A DNA stretch of 9,884 nucleotides from DAIRET01 sp036795455 (GCA_036795455.1 DAIRET010000108.1:1-9884); one strand, 5' to 3'. Positions 1 to 6,380 are shown, counted from the stretch's first letter. Notes: generated by a model from the sequence alone, not told the origin. Made by a program: numbers and translations.

Positions 1-191
1 CAAGATTGTATAACCGATTATGATTCAAATTATTGTTTACAAATTAAGAACTATAGAAAAAAAATTTACGCAGTTAAGCCCTCTGGGTAAATAAGTTTTA
101 TCGTTGTCTTTTTCATAAAAAAACTTACATTTTCATATATCCAATGAATGTTGCTCCTCTATATTAAATCATAGGAAATACGATGTTAAAA

Positions 192-214
192 AACCACCGG
201 ATGGTTGATTTTTT
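192..214. terminator. Possible small intrinsic terminator
   Basis: AACCA (192-196) and TGGTT (202-206) form a 5-bp stem around the loop CCGGA, followed by GA and six T (209-214). A run of A precedes the stem, so it could act in either direction. The stem is short, and no gene inside the window ends just before it; it would serve a gene or RNA beyond the left edge. Confidence 0.3.
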
Positions 215-498
215 CTACAATGTGATTTTGCTTTTTGTTGACAATTTCAATGCCAAAATGAAATTATTGCATTTATAACACAATTAGAGTAAAGAACATT
301 TCACCATCTCAATAGTGAGAAAGGGCTTTTAGGGCATTCTCAAAATGTAGAGATTCTTAAAATAGCGGCTATAATATAGCAACTTTTTTGAAAGAAAAAA
401 TAATCTTGGATTAGGGAAAAATTTGTATTATTTGGCAAGGAAAAATTTTTTTTATATTGAGCCATCACTTTTTACAGATTATAAAGAATTGAAAATTT

Positions 499-504
499 AA
501 GGAG
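499..504 (+). promoter_or_regulatory. Ribosome binding site of the acidic-protein gene
   Basis: AAGGAG lies 9 nt before the ATG at 514. It is a near-perfect Shine-Dalgarno sequence and is the main evidence that the low-complexity reading frame behind it is really translated. Confidence 0.75.
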
Positions 505-513
505 ATTTTTAAT

Positions 514-855
514 ATGCCCATTGAAAACATGAACCGGGATGAGAATGTAGTGAACGCAGAAGTGGTTGAATCATCCTATGTATCTGAAGATGAAAATTTA
601 TTTATTACAGGAAGTGAATTGAATCTTAGTCCTGCAAAATCGTCTAAAGATGACGATTTCGATGACGACTTTGATGATGATGATTTTGATGAAGACGATG
701 ATTTCGACGATGACGACTTTGATGATGACGATGATTTTGAAGAAGAAGAAGAATTTGAAGATATTGAAAAGGTTGACGAAAACGAATACTATGAAGAAGA
801 CTTCGACTTTGATGAAGAAGAGGATAGCGTTGATTCAGATGATGAGGAGTTTTAA
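514..855 (+). CDS. Highly acidic low-complexity protein with (D/E)n-F repeats, function unknown
   Basis: This encodes 113 residues, of which 34 are Asp and 24 Glu (about half), against only four Lys/Arg. Residues 1-45 are mixed and polar. Residues 46-83 are runs of three to five acidic residues separated by single Phe at 49, 53, 58, 64, 69, 75 and 81. The tail is again acidic and ends in DDEEF. There is no signal peptide, membrane segment or cysteine, so the protein is probably cytosolic and disordered. The start is fixed by AAGGAG 9 nt upstream, and a hairpin terminator follows the stop, so it appears to be a single-gene unit. GAT and GAC are mixed irregularly within the repeats, which argues for selection on the protein rather than recent triplet slippage. 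I do not recognise a family. By composition it could bind basic proteins, metal ions or nucleic-acid-binding surfaces, but that is only inference. The opposite-strand and +1 frames over the same stretch are shadows of the repeat. Confidence 0.75.
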   Translation: MPIENMNRDENVVNAEVVESSYVSEDENLFITGSELNLSPAKSSKDDDFDDDFDDDDFDEDDDFDDDDFDDDDDFEEEEEFEDIEKVDENEYYEEDFDFDEEEDSVDSDDEEF

Positions 856-889
856 TACTTAAATACACAGGTTGTATAAGAAAGATTCG

Positions 890-940
890 CGGTTAGTGGT
901 TTCACTACTAAAGAGAAATCACTACCGGGAATTATTTTTT
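890..940 (+). terminator. Intrinsic terminator of the acidic-protein gene
   Basis: A stem of about 13 bp pairs 890-903 with 915-927. Its core is TAGTGGTTTC against GAAATCACTA, with one G-U pair and one bulged T near the base, closed by CGG/CCG. The loop is 11 nt (904-914). A T run follows at 935-940, a few bases beyond the stem. It starts 35 nt after the stop codon at 855 and reads in the same direction. An alternative smaller hairpin, AGTG-GTTT-CACT, can form inside the left arm. Confidence 0.55.
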
Positions 941-1039
941 ATAACCACTTCTTAGCTTAAAAATCAAGTTGACTTTCCCTCTTAAAAAATAGCAAAAACC
1001 CTCTCTTTAATACAAATAAGTTCATTCAGCTTTTATACT

Positions 1040-1058
1040 AAAAAATGTTGTAACAACA
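1040..1058 (-). terminator. Probable intrinsic terminator of hldD
   Basis: Read on the minus strand, TGTTG-TTA-CAACA forms a 5-bp stem followed directly by six T (positions 1045-1040). It begins about 23 nt after the hldD stop. Geometry and direction fit, but the stem is short and has little GC. Confidence 0.5.
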
Positions 1059-1081
1059 GAAGCATCTCCCTTCCGTTCAAA

Positions 1082-2053
1082 TCAGTACCCTAAATATTTG
1101 TCTCTTAGTAAAAAGTTTTTAACGTAATCGGTTACACCGTCTTCAAGAGAAGTAATTTCTTTTGAATAACCGGCATTTTTAATCTTACTTAAATCGGCTT
1201 CCGTATGGTATTGATATTTACCGATAAGCTCTTCCGGCATGTCGATATATTCTATGTTTACCGGTTTTTCCGCTGCATTGAAAAGTGCTGTTACAAGATC
1301 GTTCCATGTCCTTGCTTTACCGGTTCCAACATTGAATAATCCGTTTTTATCTTTTTTCTCTAAAAAAAATAACGTCATATCCACTGCATCTTTGATATAA
1401 ATAAAATCGCGAAGCTGTTCACCGTCTTTATATACCGGATTCATTGACTTAAACAACCTTACAAATCCTTTTCCCATTATCTGTTCAAAAGCTTTGTGGA
1501 CAACACTACGCATATCTCCTTTATGATACTCGTTCGGTCCATACACGTTGAAGTATTTTATTCCCGCAATACTTTTTAACCACTCTTTTTTATAAGCATA
1601 ACAATCGAAAAGATTTTTTGAATAACCGTACATGTTTAGCGGTCTTAGTTTAAGACACTGTTCATCATTGTCGCAAAAACCTTTTTTACCATCCCCGTAT
1701 GTTGCCGCCGATGAAGCATAAATGAATCTTATCCCGTTATAAAGAGAGTACCATGCTAACTCCTTGGTGTACTCGAAATTGTTTTTTAATAAGTGGTCTG
1801 CGTTCTTTTCCGTAGTCGAAGAATTTGCTCCCATATGAATAATGGCTTCCGGCTTCCAGTTCAAATCTTCTTTGATTTCACTTAAGAATTGATGTTTGTT
1901 TATAAAATCGATAAAATCCAACCCGGCAAGGTTTTTCCACTTTTCATCACTACCGAGTTCGTCAACAATAACAATATCATTTCTTCCAAGTTGATTCAAC
2001 CGCCATACAATAGCACTTCCGATAAAGCCGGCACCACCGGTTACTATTATCAT
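1082..2053 (-). CDS. hldD: ADP-L-glycero-D-manno-heptose 6-epimerase
   Basis: A 323-residue protein of the NAD(P)-dependent extended SDR family. It converts ADP-D-glycero-D-manno-heptose to the L-glycero form, the last step in making the heptose precursor of LPS inner core; it acts in the cytoplasm. Seen in the sequence: Rossmann dinucleotide motif TGGAGFIGS (residues 5-13), the SSAATYG segment (114-120), the YxxxK pair Tyr142/Lys146, and VYGPNEYHKGDMRS (170-183) with Lys178, where the E. coli enzyme has its second catalytic residue (Lys178). RDFIYIKDAVD (215-225) and FNVGTGKARTW (240-250) are also typical. Length is close to the usual 310-330. The start is supported by AGGA at 2060-2063, 6 nt upstream, and the Rossmann fold begins directly at residue 2. 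The gene diverges from metH and ends before a small hairpin terminator. No other LPS gene is adjacent. A related UDP-sugar epimerase is possible, but the GPNEYHKGDM context favours HldD. Confidence 0.92.
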   Translation of the reverse strand: MIIVTGGAGFIGSAIVWRLNQLGRNDIVIVDELGSDEKWKNLAGLDFIDFINKHQFLSEIKEDLNWKPEAIIHMGANSSTTEKNADHLLKNNFEYTKELAWYSLYNGIRFIYASSAATYGDGKKGFCDNDEQCLKLRPLNMYGYSKNLFDCYAYKKEWLKSIAGIKYFNVYGPNEYHKGDMRSVVHKAFEQIMGKGFVRLFKSMNPVYKDGEQLRDFIYIKDAVDMTLFFLEKKDKNGLFNVGTGKARTWNDLVTALFNAAEKPVNIEYIDMPEELIGKYQYHTEADLSKIKNAGYSKEITSLEDGVTDYVKNFLLRDKYLGY

Positions 2054-2133
2054 TTCTTATCCTATATATTAAAATTTTTTTATGGAAACTAATTTAATTA
2101 TATTTCAGTTACCTTCAAAAGAAGGGTTTATTC
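2054..2133. promoter_or_regulatory. Divergent hldD/metH promoter region
   Basis: These 80 bases separate the two divergent starts and must hold both promoters unless these lie inside the genes. TATATTTC at 2099-2106 matches seven of eight positions of the Bacteroidota -7 consensus TAnnTTTG and lies 27 nt before the metH ATG, but no clear -33 TTTG is present. There is no room here for a cobalamin or SAM riboswitch before metH, and no sequence suggests one. Confidence 0.4.
2121..2126 (+). promoter_or_regulatory. Ribosome binding site that decides the metH start
   Basis: GAAGGG lies 7 nt before the ATG at 2134. The next in-frame ATG (2161) has no comparable site, so the longer form with nine extra N-terminal residues is preferred. 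Confidence 0.6.
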
Positions 2134-5100
2134 ATGATAATTGAAAAAGAAACGGATTTAATGCAAAACAAAACTGAATTACTAAAGCAGCTACTCGAAA
2201 CAAGAATCTTGCTACTTGACGGTGCAATGGGGACGATGATACAAAGATATAAACTTTCTGAAGATGATTTCAGAGGCGATAGATTTAAAGATCATCCATG
2301 CGACCTTAAAGGTAATAATGATATTTTGTGTTTAACAAAGCCTGAAATCATTAAGGAGATTCATTCCGCTTACCTGGAAGCCGGTTCCGATATAATTGAA
2401 ACAAATACATTCAACGGCACAAGTATTTCGCAAGCCGACTATAACACGAGCAATCTTGCTTACGAAATCAACTTTCAAGCCGCTAAACTGGCTAAGGAAG
2501 CCTGCGAAGAGTTCACCAAACGCGATCCTTCTAAACCAAGATTCGCTGCAGGGGCGTTAGGTCCGACAAATAAAACCGCCTCACTTTCACCGGATGTAAA
2601 TGATCCCGGATTTCGTGCTGTTACATTTGATGAATTATCCAACGCCTATCTTGAGCAAGCCAAAGGTTTAATCGACGGTGGTGCGGATATTCTTCTAATA
2701 GAAACTATTTTCGATACTCTGAATGCAAAAGCTGCAATTTTCGGTATTCAGGAGTATTGTCAAAAAAATAACATCAACATACCGATAATGATTTCTGGAA
2801 CTGTTGTTGATTTGAGTGGAAGAACTTTATCCGGACAAACAACAGAAGCATTTTACATTTCATTATCGCATGTTAAAAATTTAATTAGCATTGGGTTAAA
2901 TTGTGCATTGGGAGCCAAACAGATTCGTCCGTTTCTTGAAGAACTTTCCGGGATTGCCTCATGTTATGTCAGTGTTTATCCCAATGCAGGTTTACCAAAC
3001 GCTTTCGGCGGTTACGATGAAACCCCATCCGAAATGGCGGTAATACTTAAAGAGTATAGCGATGAAGGCTTGATTAACATTGTAGGCGGTTGCTGCGGTA
3101 CCACTCCCAACCATATAAAAGAGTTTTCAAAAATTGTGAAAGATTTACCTCCTCGAAAATTAAAGAGGCAGGAACCGTATCTACGATTAAGCGGTCTGGA
3201 ACCCGTTGTACTTCGTCCCGATTCAAATTTTATGAATATCGGTGAAAGGACTAATGTCTCAGGTTCAAAGAAATTTGCAAGATTAATCGCATCCGGTAAT
3301 TATGATGAAGCATTGTCAATTGCTAAAGACCAGGTAGAAGGTGGAGCACAGGTTCTCGATGTGAATATGGATGAAGGAATGCTTGATTCCGAGAAAGTAA
3401 TGCATAAATTCTTAAATCTTCTAGCCTCCGAACCGGAAATAGCAAAACTTCCGATTATGATTGATTCGTCCAAATGGTCGGTTATCGAAACCGGCTTGAA
3501 ATGCCTTCAAGGAAAAGGAATCGTCAATTCTATTAGTCTGAAAGAAGGTGAAAAAGTTTTTAAAGAGCATGCACGTAAAATTCTGAATTACGGGGCTTCT
3601 GTAATAGTAATGGCTTTTGATGAAGAGGGACAGGCAGATACGTTTGAGCGAAAAACCGAAATAGCTAAACGCGCATATGAAATTCTTGTTAATGAAATCG
3701 GTTTTCAACCGCAGGATATTATTTTTGATCCGAATATTTTAACCGTCGGCACCGGTATAGATGAACACAACAATTATGCTGTGGATTTCATCCGTGCAAC
3801 AAGGTGGATCAAACAAAATTTACCTTTAGCCAAAGTAAGCGGCGGAATTAGCAACATCTCGTTCTCTTTCAGAGGGAATGACGTTGTACGTGAAGCTATG
3901 CACTCCGCATTTCTTTACCATGCAATTCAGGCTGGACTTGATATGGGTATTGTTAATGCCGGGCAGCTCGCTGTTTATGATGAAGTACCGAAAGAACTTC
4001 TTGAACTTGTTGAAGACGTATTGCTTAACCGCCGACCGGACGCAACCGAAAGATTAATTGAGTTTGCAGAAAAAGTAAAGAAGAAAGAAAAAACCGAGGT
4101 AAAAGAAGAGGAATGGCGTAAACTTTCAGTTGAAGAGAGATTAAAACACTCGCTTGTAAAAGGTGTTGTTGATTATGTAGAAAAAGATGTTGAAGAAGCA
4201 ATAAAGAAGTATTCGACACCGTTGGCGATTATCGAAGGTCCGCTTATGGACGGAATGAATGTAGTTGGTGATTTATTCGGTGCGGGAAAAATGTTCCTTC
4301 CGCAAGTTGTTAAAAGCGCCAGGGTAATGAAAAAAGCAGTCGCTTATTTAGAGCCATACATAACTGAATCGCGTTCATCTGAAGAATCAATTGAAAAAAG
4401 TAATAACGGAACAATTCTTTTAGCTACCGTTAAAGGAGATGTTCACGACATAGGAAAAAATATTGTCGGAGTTGTTTTAGGCTGCAACAACTATAAAATA
4501 ATCGACCTCGGGGTAATGGTTTCAGCAGATAAAATACTTGATGCAGCAGTTAAAGAAAATGTCGATATTGTCGGATTAAGCGGTTTAATCACTCCATCTC
4601 TTGATGAAATGGTTCACGTTGCAAAAGAAATGGAAAGAAGAGGGATGAGAATTCCATTACTTATTGGAGGAGCAACAACTTCGAGAATTCATACCGCGGT
4701 TAAAATTGCTCCGCACTATTCACAACCGACGATTCATGTGCTTGATGCTTCACGCAGCGTTCCTGTTGTAAGTAACCTGATAAACCACGAAACCGGGGAA
4801 AGTTTTATTCAAAAGGTAAAAGGTGAATACGCAGCTATCCGGGAAGATTATCTGAAAAGAACTTCTTCAAAGGATTACATTTCATATGATGAAGCAAAAA
4901 AGAATAAGCTCCATTTCGATAAGAATATATATGTCCCGAAACCACCTCAAAGACCCGCCATTACAGTATTAAATGACTTCCCGCTTGAGACTCTTAGAAA
5001 ATATATAGACTGGACACCTTTCTTTTTGACCTGGGAACTAAAAGGAAAATACCCGAAAATTTTTTCGGATGAAAAATACGGTAATGAAGCGGAAAAACTT

Positions 5101-5853
5101 TTCAAAGACGCCAACATAATTCTGGATGATGTAATTAAGAACAAAGCATTAACAGCAAACGGAGTTGTTGGATTATTCCCTGCGAATTCTGTTGAAGATG
5201 ATATTGAGGTTTACACAAACGAATCACGTTCGGAAGTGCTAGCACAGTTTCATACTTTAAGACAACAATCCTTAAAATCAAAAGGTGTTCCGAATATTGC
5301 TCTATCCGATTTCATCGCTCCTAAAGAAACCGGCCTCAAAGATTATATCGGGGCTTTTGCTGTAACAACAGGACTTGGAATTGAAAAACTTTTGAAAAAG
5401 TTTGAAGAGGCAAAAGATGATTATAATTCGATAATGATTAAAGCTATTGCAGACAGACTTGCGGAAGCATTCGCCGAGTATTTGCATGAACTTGTCCGAA
5501 AAGAACTATGGGGATACGAACCGGGCGAAAACCTAACAAACGAAGAACTGATTAAAGAAAAGTATACGGGAATAAGACCTGCTCCAGGTTACCCGGCACA
5601 ACCGGACCATACTGAAAAAATCACAATATTTAATCTGTTGAACGTTGAAGAGAATGTTAAAATCACTTTAACGGAAAATCTTGCAATGCACCCGGCTGCA
5701 TCTGTTTGCGGTTTATATTTTGCCAATCCCAACGCCAAATATTTCAATGTAGGAAAAATTGGTGAAGACCAGGTAATCGACTACCATAAGCGTAAAGGAA
5801 TAAGCAAAATTGAAATGGAAAAGTGGTTAAAACCGATTCTGAATTATGATTAA
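2134..5853 (+). CDS. metH: Cobalamin-dependent methionine synthase, full length
   Basis: A 1239-residue protein (E. coli MetH is 1227) that transfers the methyl group of 5-methyltetrahydrofolate to homocysteine via B12, giving methionine; cytosolic. All modules are present in order. The homocysteine-binding barrel (about 20-340) has zinc ligands Cys257 (GLNCALG) and Cys320/Cys321 (GGCCGTTP). The pterin-binding domain (about 360-640) begins with FMNIGERTNVSGSKKF at 366-381. A charged linker (645-660) precedes the four-helix cap (about 660-740). The B12 domain (about 755-890) has DVHDIG at 769-774, with His771 as axial cobalt ligand. The C-terminal SAM-dependent reactivation domain (about 940-1239) has RPAPGYPAQPDHTEK at 1148-1162 and a conserved end around HPAASVCGLYF (1186-1196). 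Gln1155 stands where E. coli has Cys. Methionine synthase is encoded in split form in some relatives; this copy is a single intact chain. The start is set by GAAGGG at 2121-2126. It ends 3 nt before a bidirectional hairpin terminator. No metF or other folate gene is adjacent. Confidence 0.97.
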   Translation: MIIEKETDLMQNKTELLKQLLETRILLLDGAMGTMIQRYKLSEDDFRGDRFKDHPCDLKGNNDILCLTKPEIIKEIHSAYLEAGSDIIETNTFNGTSISQADYNTSNLAYEINFQAAKLAKEACEEFTKRDPSKPRFAAGALGPTNKTASLSPDVNDPGFRAVTFDELSNAYLEQAKGLIDGGADILLIETIFDTLNAKAAIFGIQEYCQKNNINIPIMISGTVVDLSGRTLSGQTTEAFYISLSHVKNLISIGLNCALGAKQIRPFLEELSGIASCYVSVYPNAGLPNAFGGYDETPSEMAVILKEYSDEGLINIVGGCCGTTPNHIKEFSKIVKDLPPRKLKRQEPYLRLSGLEPVVLRPDSNFMNIGERTNVSGSKKFARLIASGNYDEALSIAKDQVEGGAQVLDVNMDEGMLDSEKVMHKFLNLLASEPEIAKLPIMIDSSKWSVIETGLKCLQGKGIVNSISLKEGEKVFKEHARKILNYGASVIVMAFDEEGQADTFERKTEIAKRAYEILVNEIGFQPQDIIFDPNILTVGTGIDEHNNYAVDFIRATRWIKQNLPLAKVSGGISNISFSFRGNDVVREAMHSAFLYHAIQAGLDMGIVNAGQLAVYDEVPKELLELVEDVLLNRRPDATERLIEFAEKVKKKEKTEVKEEEWRKLSVEERLKHSLVKGVVDYVEKDVEEAIKKYSTPLAIIEGPLMDGMNVVGDLFGAGKMFLPQVVKSARVMKKAVAYLEPYITESRSSEESIEKSNNGTILLATVKGDVHDIGKNIVGVVLGCNNYKIIDLGVMVSADKILDAAVKENVDIVGLSGLITPSLDEMVHVAKEMERRGMRIPLLIGGATTSRIHTAVKIAPHYSQPTIHVLDASRSVPVVSNLINHETGESFIQKVKGEYAAIREDYLKRTSSKDYISYDEAKKNKLHFDKNIYVPKPPQRPAITVLNDFPLETLRKYIDWTPFFLTWELKGKYPKIFSDEKYGNEAEKLFKDANIILDDVIKNKALTANGVVGLFPANSVEDDIEVYTNESRSEVLAQFHTLRQQSLKSKGVPNIALSDFIAPKETGLKDYIGAFAVTTGLGIEKLLKKFEEAKDDYNSIMIKAIADRLAEAFAEYLHELVRKELWGYEPGENLTNEELIKEKYTGIRPAPGYPAQPDHTEKITIFNLLNVEENVKITLTENLAMHPAASVCGLYFANPNAKYFNVGKIGEDQVIDYHKRKGISKIEMEKWLKPILNYD

Positions 5854-5856
5854 AAA

Positions 5857-5890
5857 AAGCCCGCTTTAACTTTCGGCGGGCTTATCTTTT
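5857..5890. terminator. Bidirectional intrinsic terminator shared by metH and thx
   Basis: AAGCCCGC (5857-5864) pairs perfectly with GCGGGCTT (5876-5883) around an 11-nt loop. On the plus strand it is followed by ATCTTTT and serves metH, whose stop ends at 5853. On the minus strand it is followed by a run of T (positions 5858-5852) and serves thx. The thx stop codon (5868-5866) lies in the loop, so the right arm of the stem is thx coding sequence (its last residues, Pro-Ala-Glu-Ser). Confidence 0.85.
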
Positions 5891-6012
5891 GAAACTTCAA
5901 CTGCTTTTGCAGTAGTTTTCATTTTTCTTAAATGCTTCGGTTTCGGATTGCTGTTGCCGTGGCTTTTACTAAAGATTTTCCCTTTTCTACTCTTTTTATC
6001 TCCTCTACCCAT
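5866..6012 (-). CDS. thx: Small ribosomal subunit protein bTHX family
   Basis: A 48-residue strongly basic protein beginning MGRGDKKSRKGKIFSKSHGN. This matches the bTHX pattern (GKGDxxTxRGKIxxGxxGxxRP in Thermus and Bacteroidota), a small peptide of the 30S subunit that in Thermus sits among the 16S rRNA helices of the head. Relative to the very short Thermus peptide it carries a C-terminal extension (about residues 27-48, HLRKMKTTAKAVEVSKDKPAES). The reading frame is open 22 codons further upstream, to 6078, but the start at 6012 is far better: AAAGGAG (6027-6021) lies 8 nt before this ATG, the family homology begins exactly here, and the upstream residues overlap the putative promoter. The likely promoter has TATTTTTG at 6051-6044. 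The stop lies in the loop of the shared terminator with metH. Family assignment rests on the N-terminal motif. Confidence 0.82.
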   Translation of the reverse strand: MGRGDKKSRKGKIFSKSHGNSNPKPKHLRKMKTTAKAVEVSKDKPAES

Positions 6013-6020
6013 AAAATTAA

Positions 6021-6027
6021 CTCCTTT
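6021..6027 (-). promoter_or_regulatory. Ribosome binding site that decides the thx start
   Basis: AAAGGAG on the minus strand, 8 nt before the ATG at 6012. It rules out the longer reading from 6078 as the real start. Confidence 0.8.
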
Positions 6028-6040
6028 ATTAAAATTTAAC

Positions 6041-6079
6041 GTGCAAAAATAGAAATTTTCTTCTGGAGAGAAAAACAAA
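6041..6079 (-). promoter_or_regulatory. Putative thx promoter (TAnnTTTG type)
   Basis: TATTTTTG (6051-6044) matches the Bacteroidota -7 consensus TAnnTTTG exactly. A TTTG (6079-6076) lies 24 nt upstream, slightly far for a -33 element. Transcription would start near 6037, giving a leader of about 25 nt that holds the AAAGGAG. The block TATTTTTGCA(C)GTTAAA recurs almost unchanged in front of the neighbouring small gene. Confidence 0.5.
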
Positions 6080-6096
6080 TTTCAATATTATTGCAT

Positions 6097-6123
6097 AAAA
6101 AAAAGCGGTATAATAACCGCTTT
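6097..6123 (-). terminator. Intrinsic terminator of the 54-residue protein gene
   Basis: On the minus strand AAAGCGGT (6123-6116) pairs perfectly with ACCGCTTT (6109-6102) around a 6-nt loop, and the T run continues to 6097, giving eight T in a row. It begins 3 nt after the stop codon. It is strong, compact and in the right direction, and separates this gene from thx. Confidence 0.88.
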
Positions 6124-6126
6124 GAA

Positions 6127-6291
6127 TTACTTAATCTCGGTTACTTTGCTTATGTCATCAATTTTTACGAATTTCTCGTTAAACTTGTATAAACCTTTAT
6201 CGCTTTTAACCGCTTTAATAACTTTTACTTGAATTGCCGAATCTTTTTTCTTCGATTTTGTTTTATCGGCAAATGATTGCTGTTTAGCCAT
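6127..6291 (-). CDS. Small basic protein, 54 residues, function unknown
   Basis: A short gene with every expected signal: ATG at 6291, AGGAG (6303-6299) 7 nt upstream, a TAnnTTTG promoter at 6322-6315, TAA at 6129-6127, and a strong hairpin terminator right after it. The protein starts MAKQQSFADKTKSKKKDSAI and ends DISKVTEIK. It has 16 Lys and no Cys, Trp, Arg or His. A Lys-rich head (10-16) is followed by a probable small beta domain (about 20-54: QVKVIKAV, GLYKFNEKFVKI). There is no signal peptide or membrane segment. I do not recognise the family with certainty. Size, charge, the MAK start and the position beside thx with a matching promoter suggest a ribosome- or RNA-associated protein, and the layout recalls the small Bacteroidota DUF4295 proteins, but homology to those is not claimed. 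Confidence 0.78.
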   Translation of the reverse strand: MAKQQSFADKTKSKKKDSAIQVKVIKAVKSDKGLYKFNEKFVKIDDISKVTEIK

Positions 6292-6298
6292 CTAATAT

Positions 6299-6303
6299 CT
6301 CCT
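6299..6303 (-). promoter_or_regulatory. Ribosome binding site of the 54-residue protein gene
   Basis: AGGAG on the minus strand, 7 nt before the ATG at 6291. Together with promoter and terminator it supports a gene that a length cut-off would miss. Confidence 0.75.
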
Positions 6304-6311
6304 AATTTTAA

Positions 6312-6341
6312 CTGCAAAAATATCAAATTTCCTGCGGAAAT
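6312..6341 (-). promoter_or_regulatory. Putative promoter of the 54-residue protein gene, with adjoining palindrome
   Basis: TATTTTTG (6322-6315) matches TAnnTTTG and lies 23 nt before the ATG. Four bases upstream sits a perfect 6-bp inverted repeat, ATTTCC-GCA-GGAAAT (6341-6327), in the place of the -33/-7 spacer. It could be an operator, or the hairpin of a weak ybaK terminator, since it lies about 40 nt after the ybaK stop. No clear -33 TTTG is seen. Confidence 0.5.
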
Positions 6342-6380
6342 AAAAGAGAAATCTCCTTGAACCAATTTTAATGTTTCTGA

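Larger units (their letters stand above)
1..513. other. Gene-free AT-rich region upstream of the acidic-protein gene
   Basis: No frame on either strand stays open long enough to support a gene, and stops are dense throughout. What can be seen are short inverted repeats: AACCA/TGGTT at 192-206 before a T run, TCTCA/TGAGA at 307-320, and GCTAT/ATAGC at 368-380 followed by AACTTTTTT. The last 100 bases are very A/T-rich and lead into the ribosome binding site of the acidic gene, so its promoter should lie here, but I cannot place a convincing -35/-10 or TAnnTTTG element. The left part may be the 3' flank of a gene lying outside the window. No tRNA-like cloverleaf or T-loop signature was seen. 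Confidence 0.6.

Noticed and set aside
183..278. A 31-codon plus-strand frame (MLKNHRMVDFFYNV...) with an AGGA-like site before its ATG and a hydrophobic middle
   Set aside because: It is very short, has no terminator, overlaps the hairpin at 192-206, and its residues match nothing I recognise. Frames of this length are expected by chance; kept only as a note.
238..279. TTGACA at 238-243 with TATAAC at 274-279 as a sigma70 promoter for the acidic gene
   Set aside because: The spacer is about 30 bp instead of 17, and the leader would be more than 220 nt. At the proper distance there is no -10-like hexamer.
644..868. Open frames opposite and shifted to the acidic gene
   Set aside because: They are mirror products of the GAT/GAC repeats (His/Arg/Gln-rich or Met/Thr-rich), with no ribosome binding site.
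6013..6078. 22 extra N-terminal residues for thx from the ATG at 6078
   Set aside because: The ATG at 6012 has AAAGGAG at 8 nt and the bTHX motif starts there; the extension would run through the promoter.
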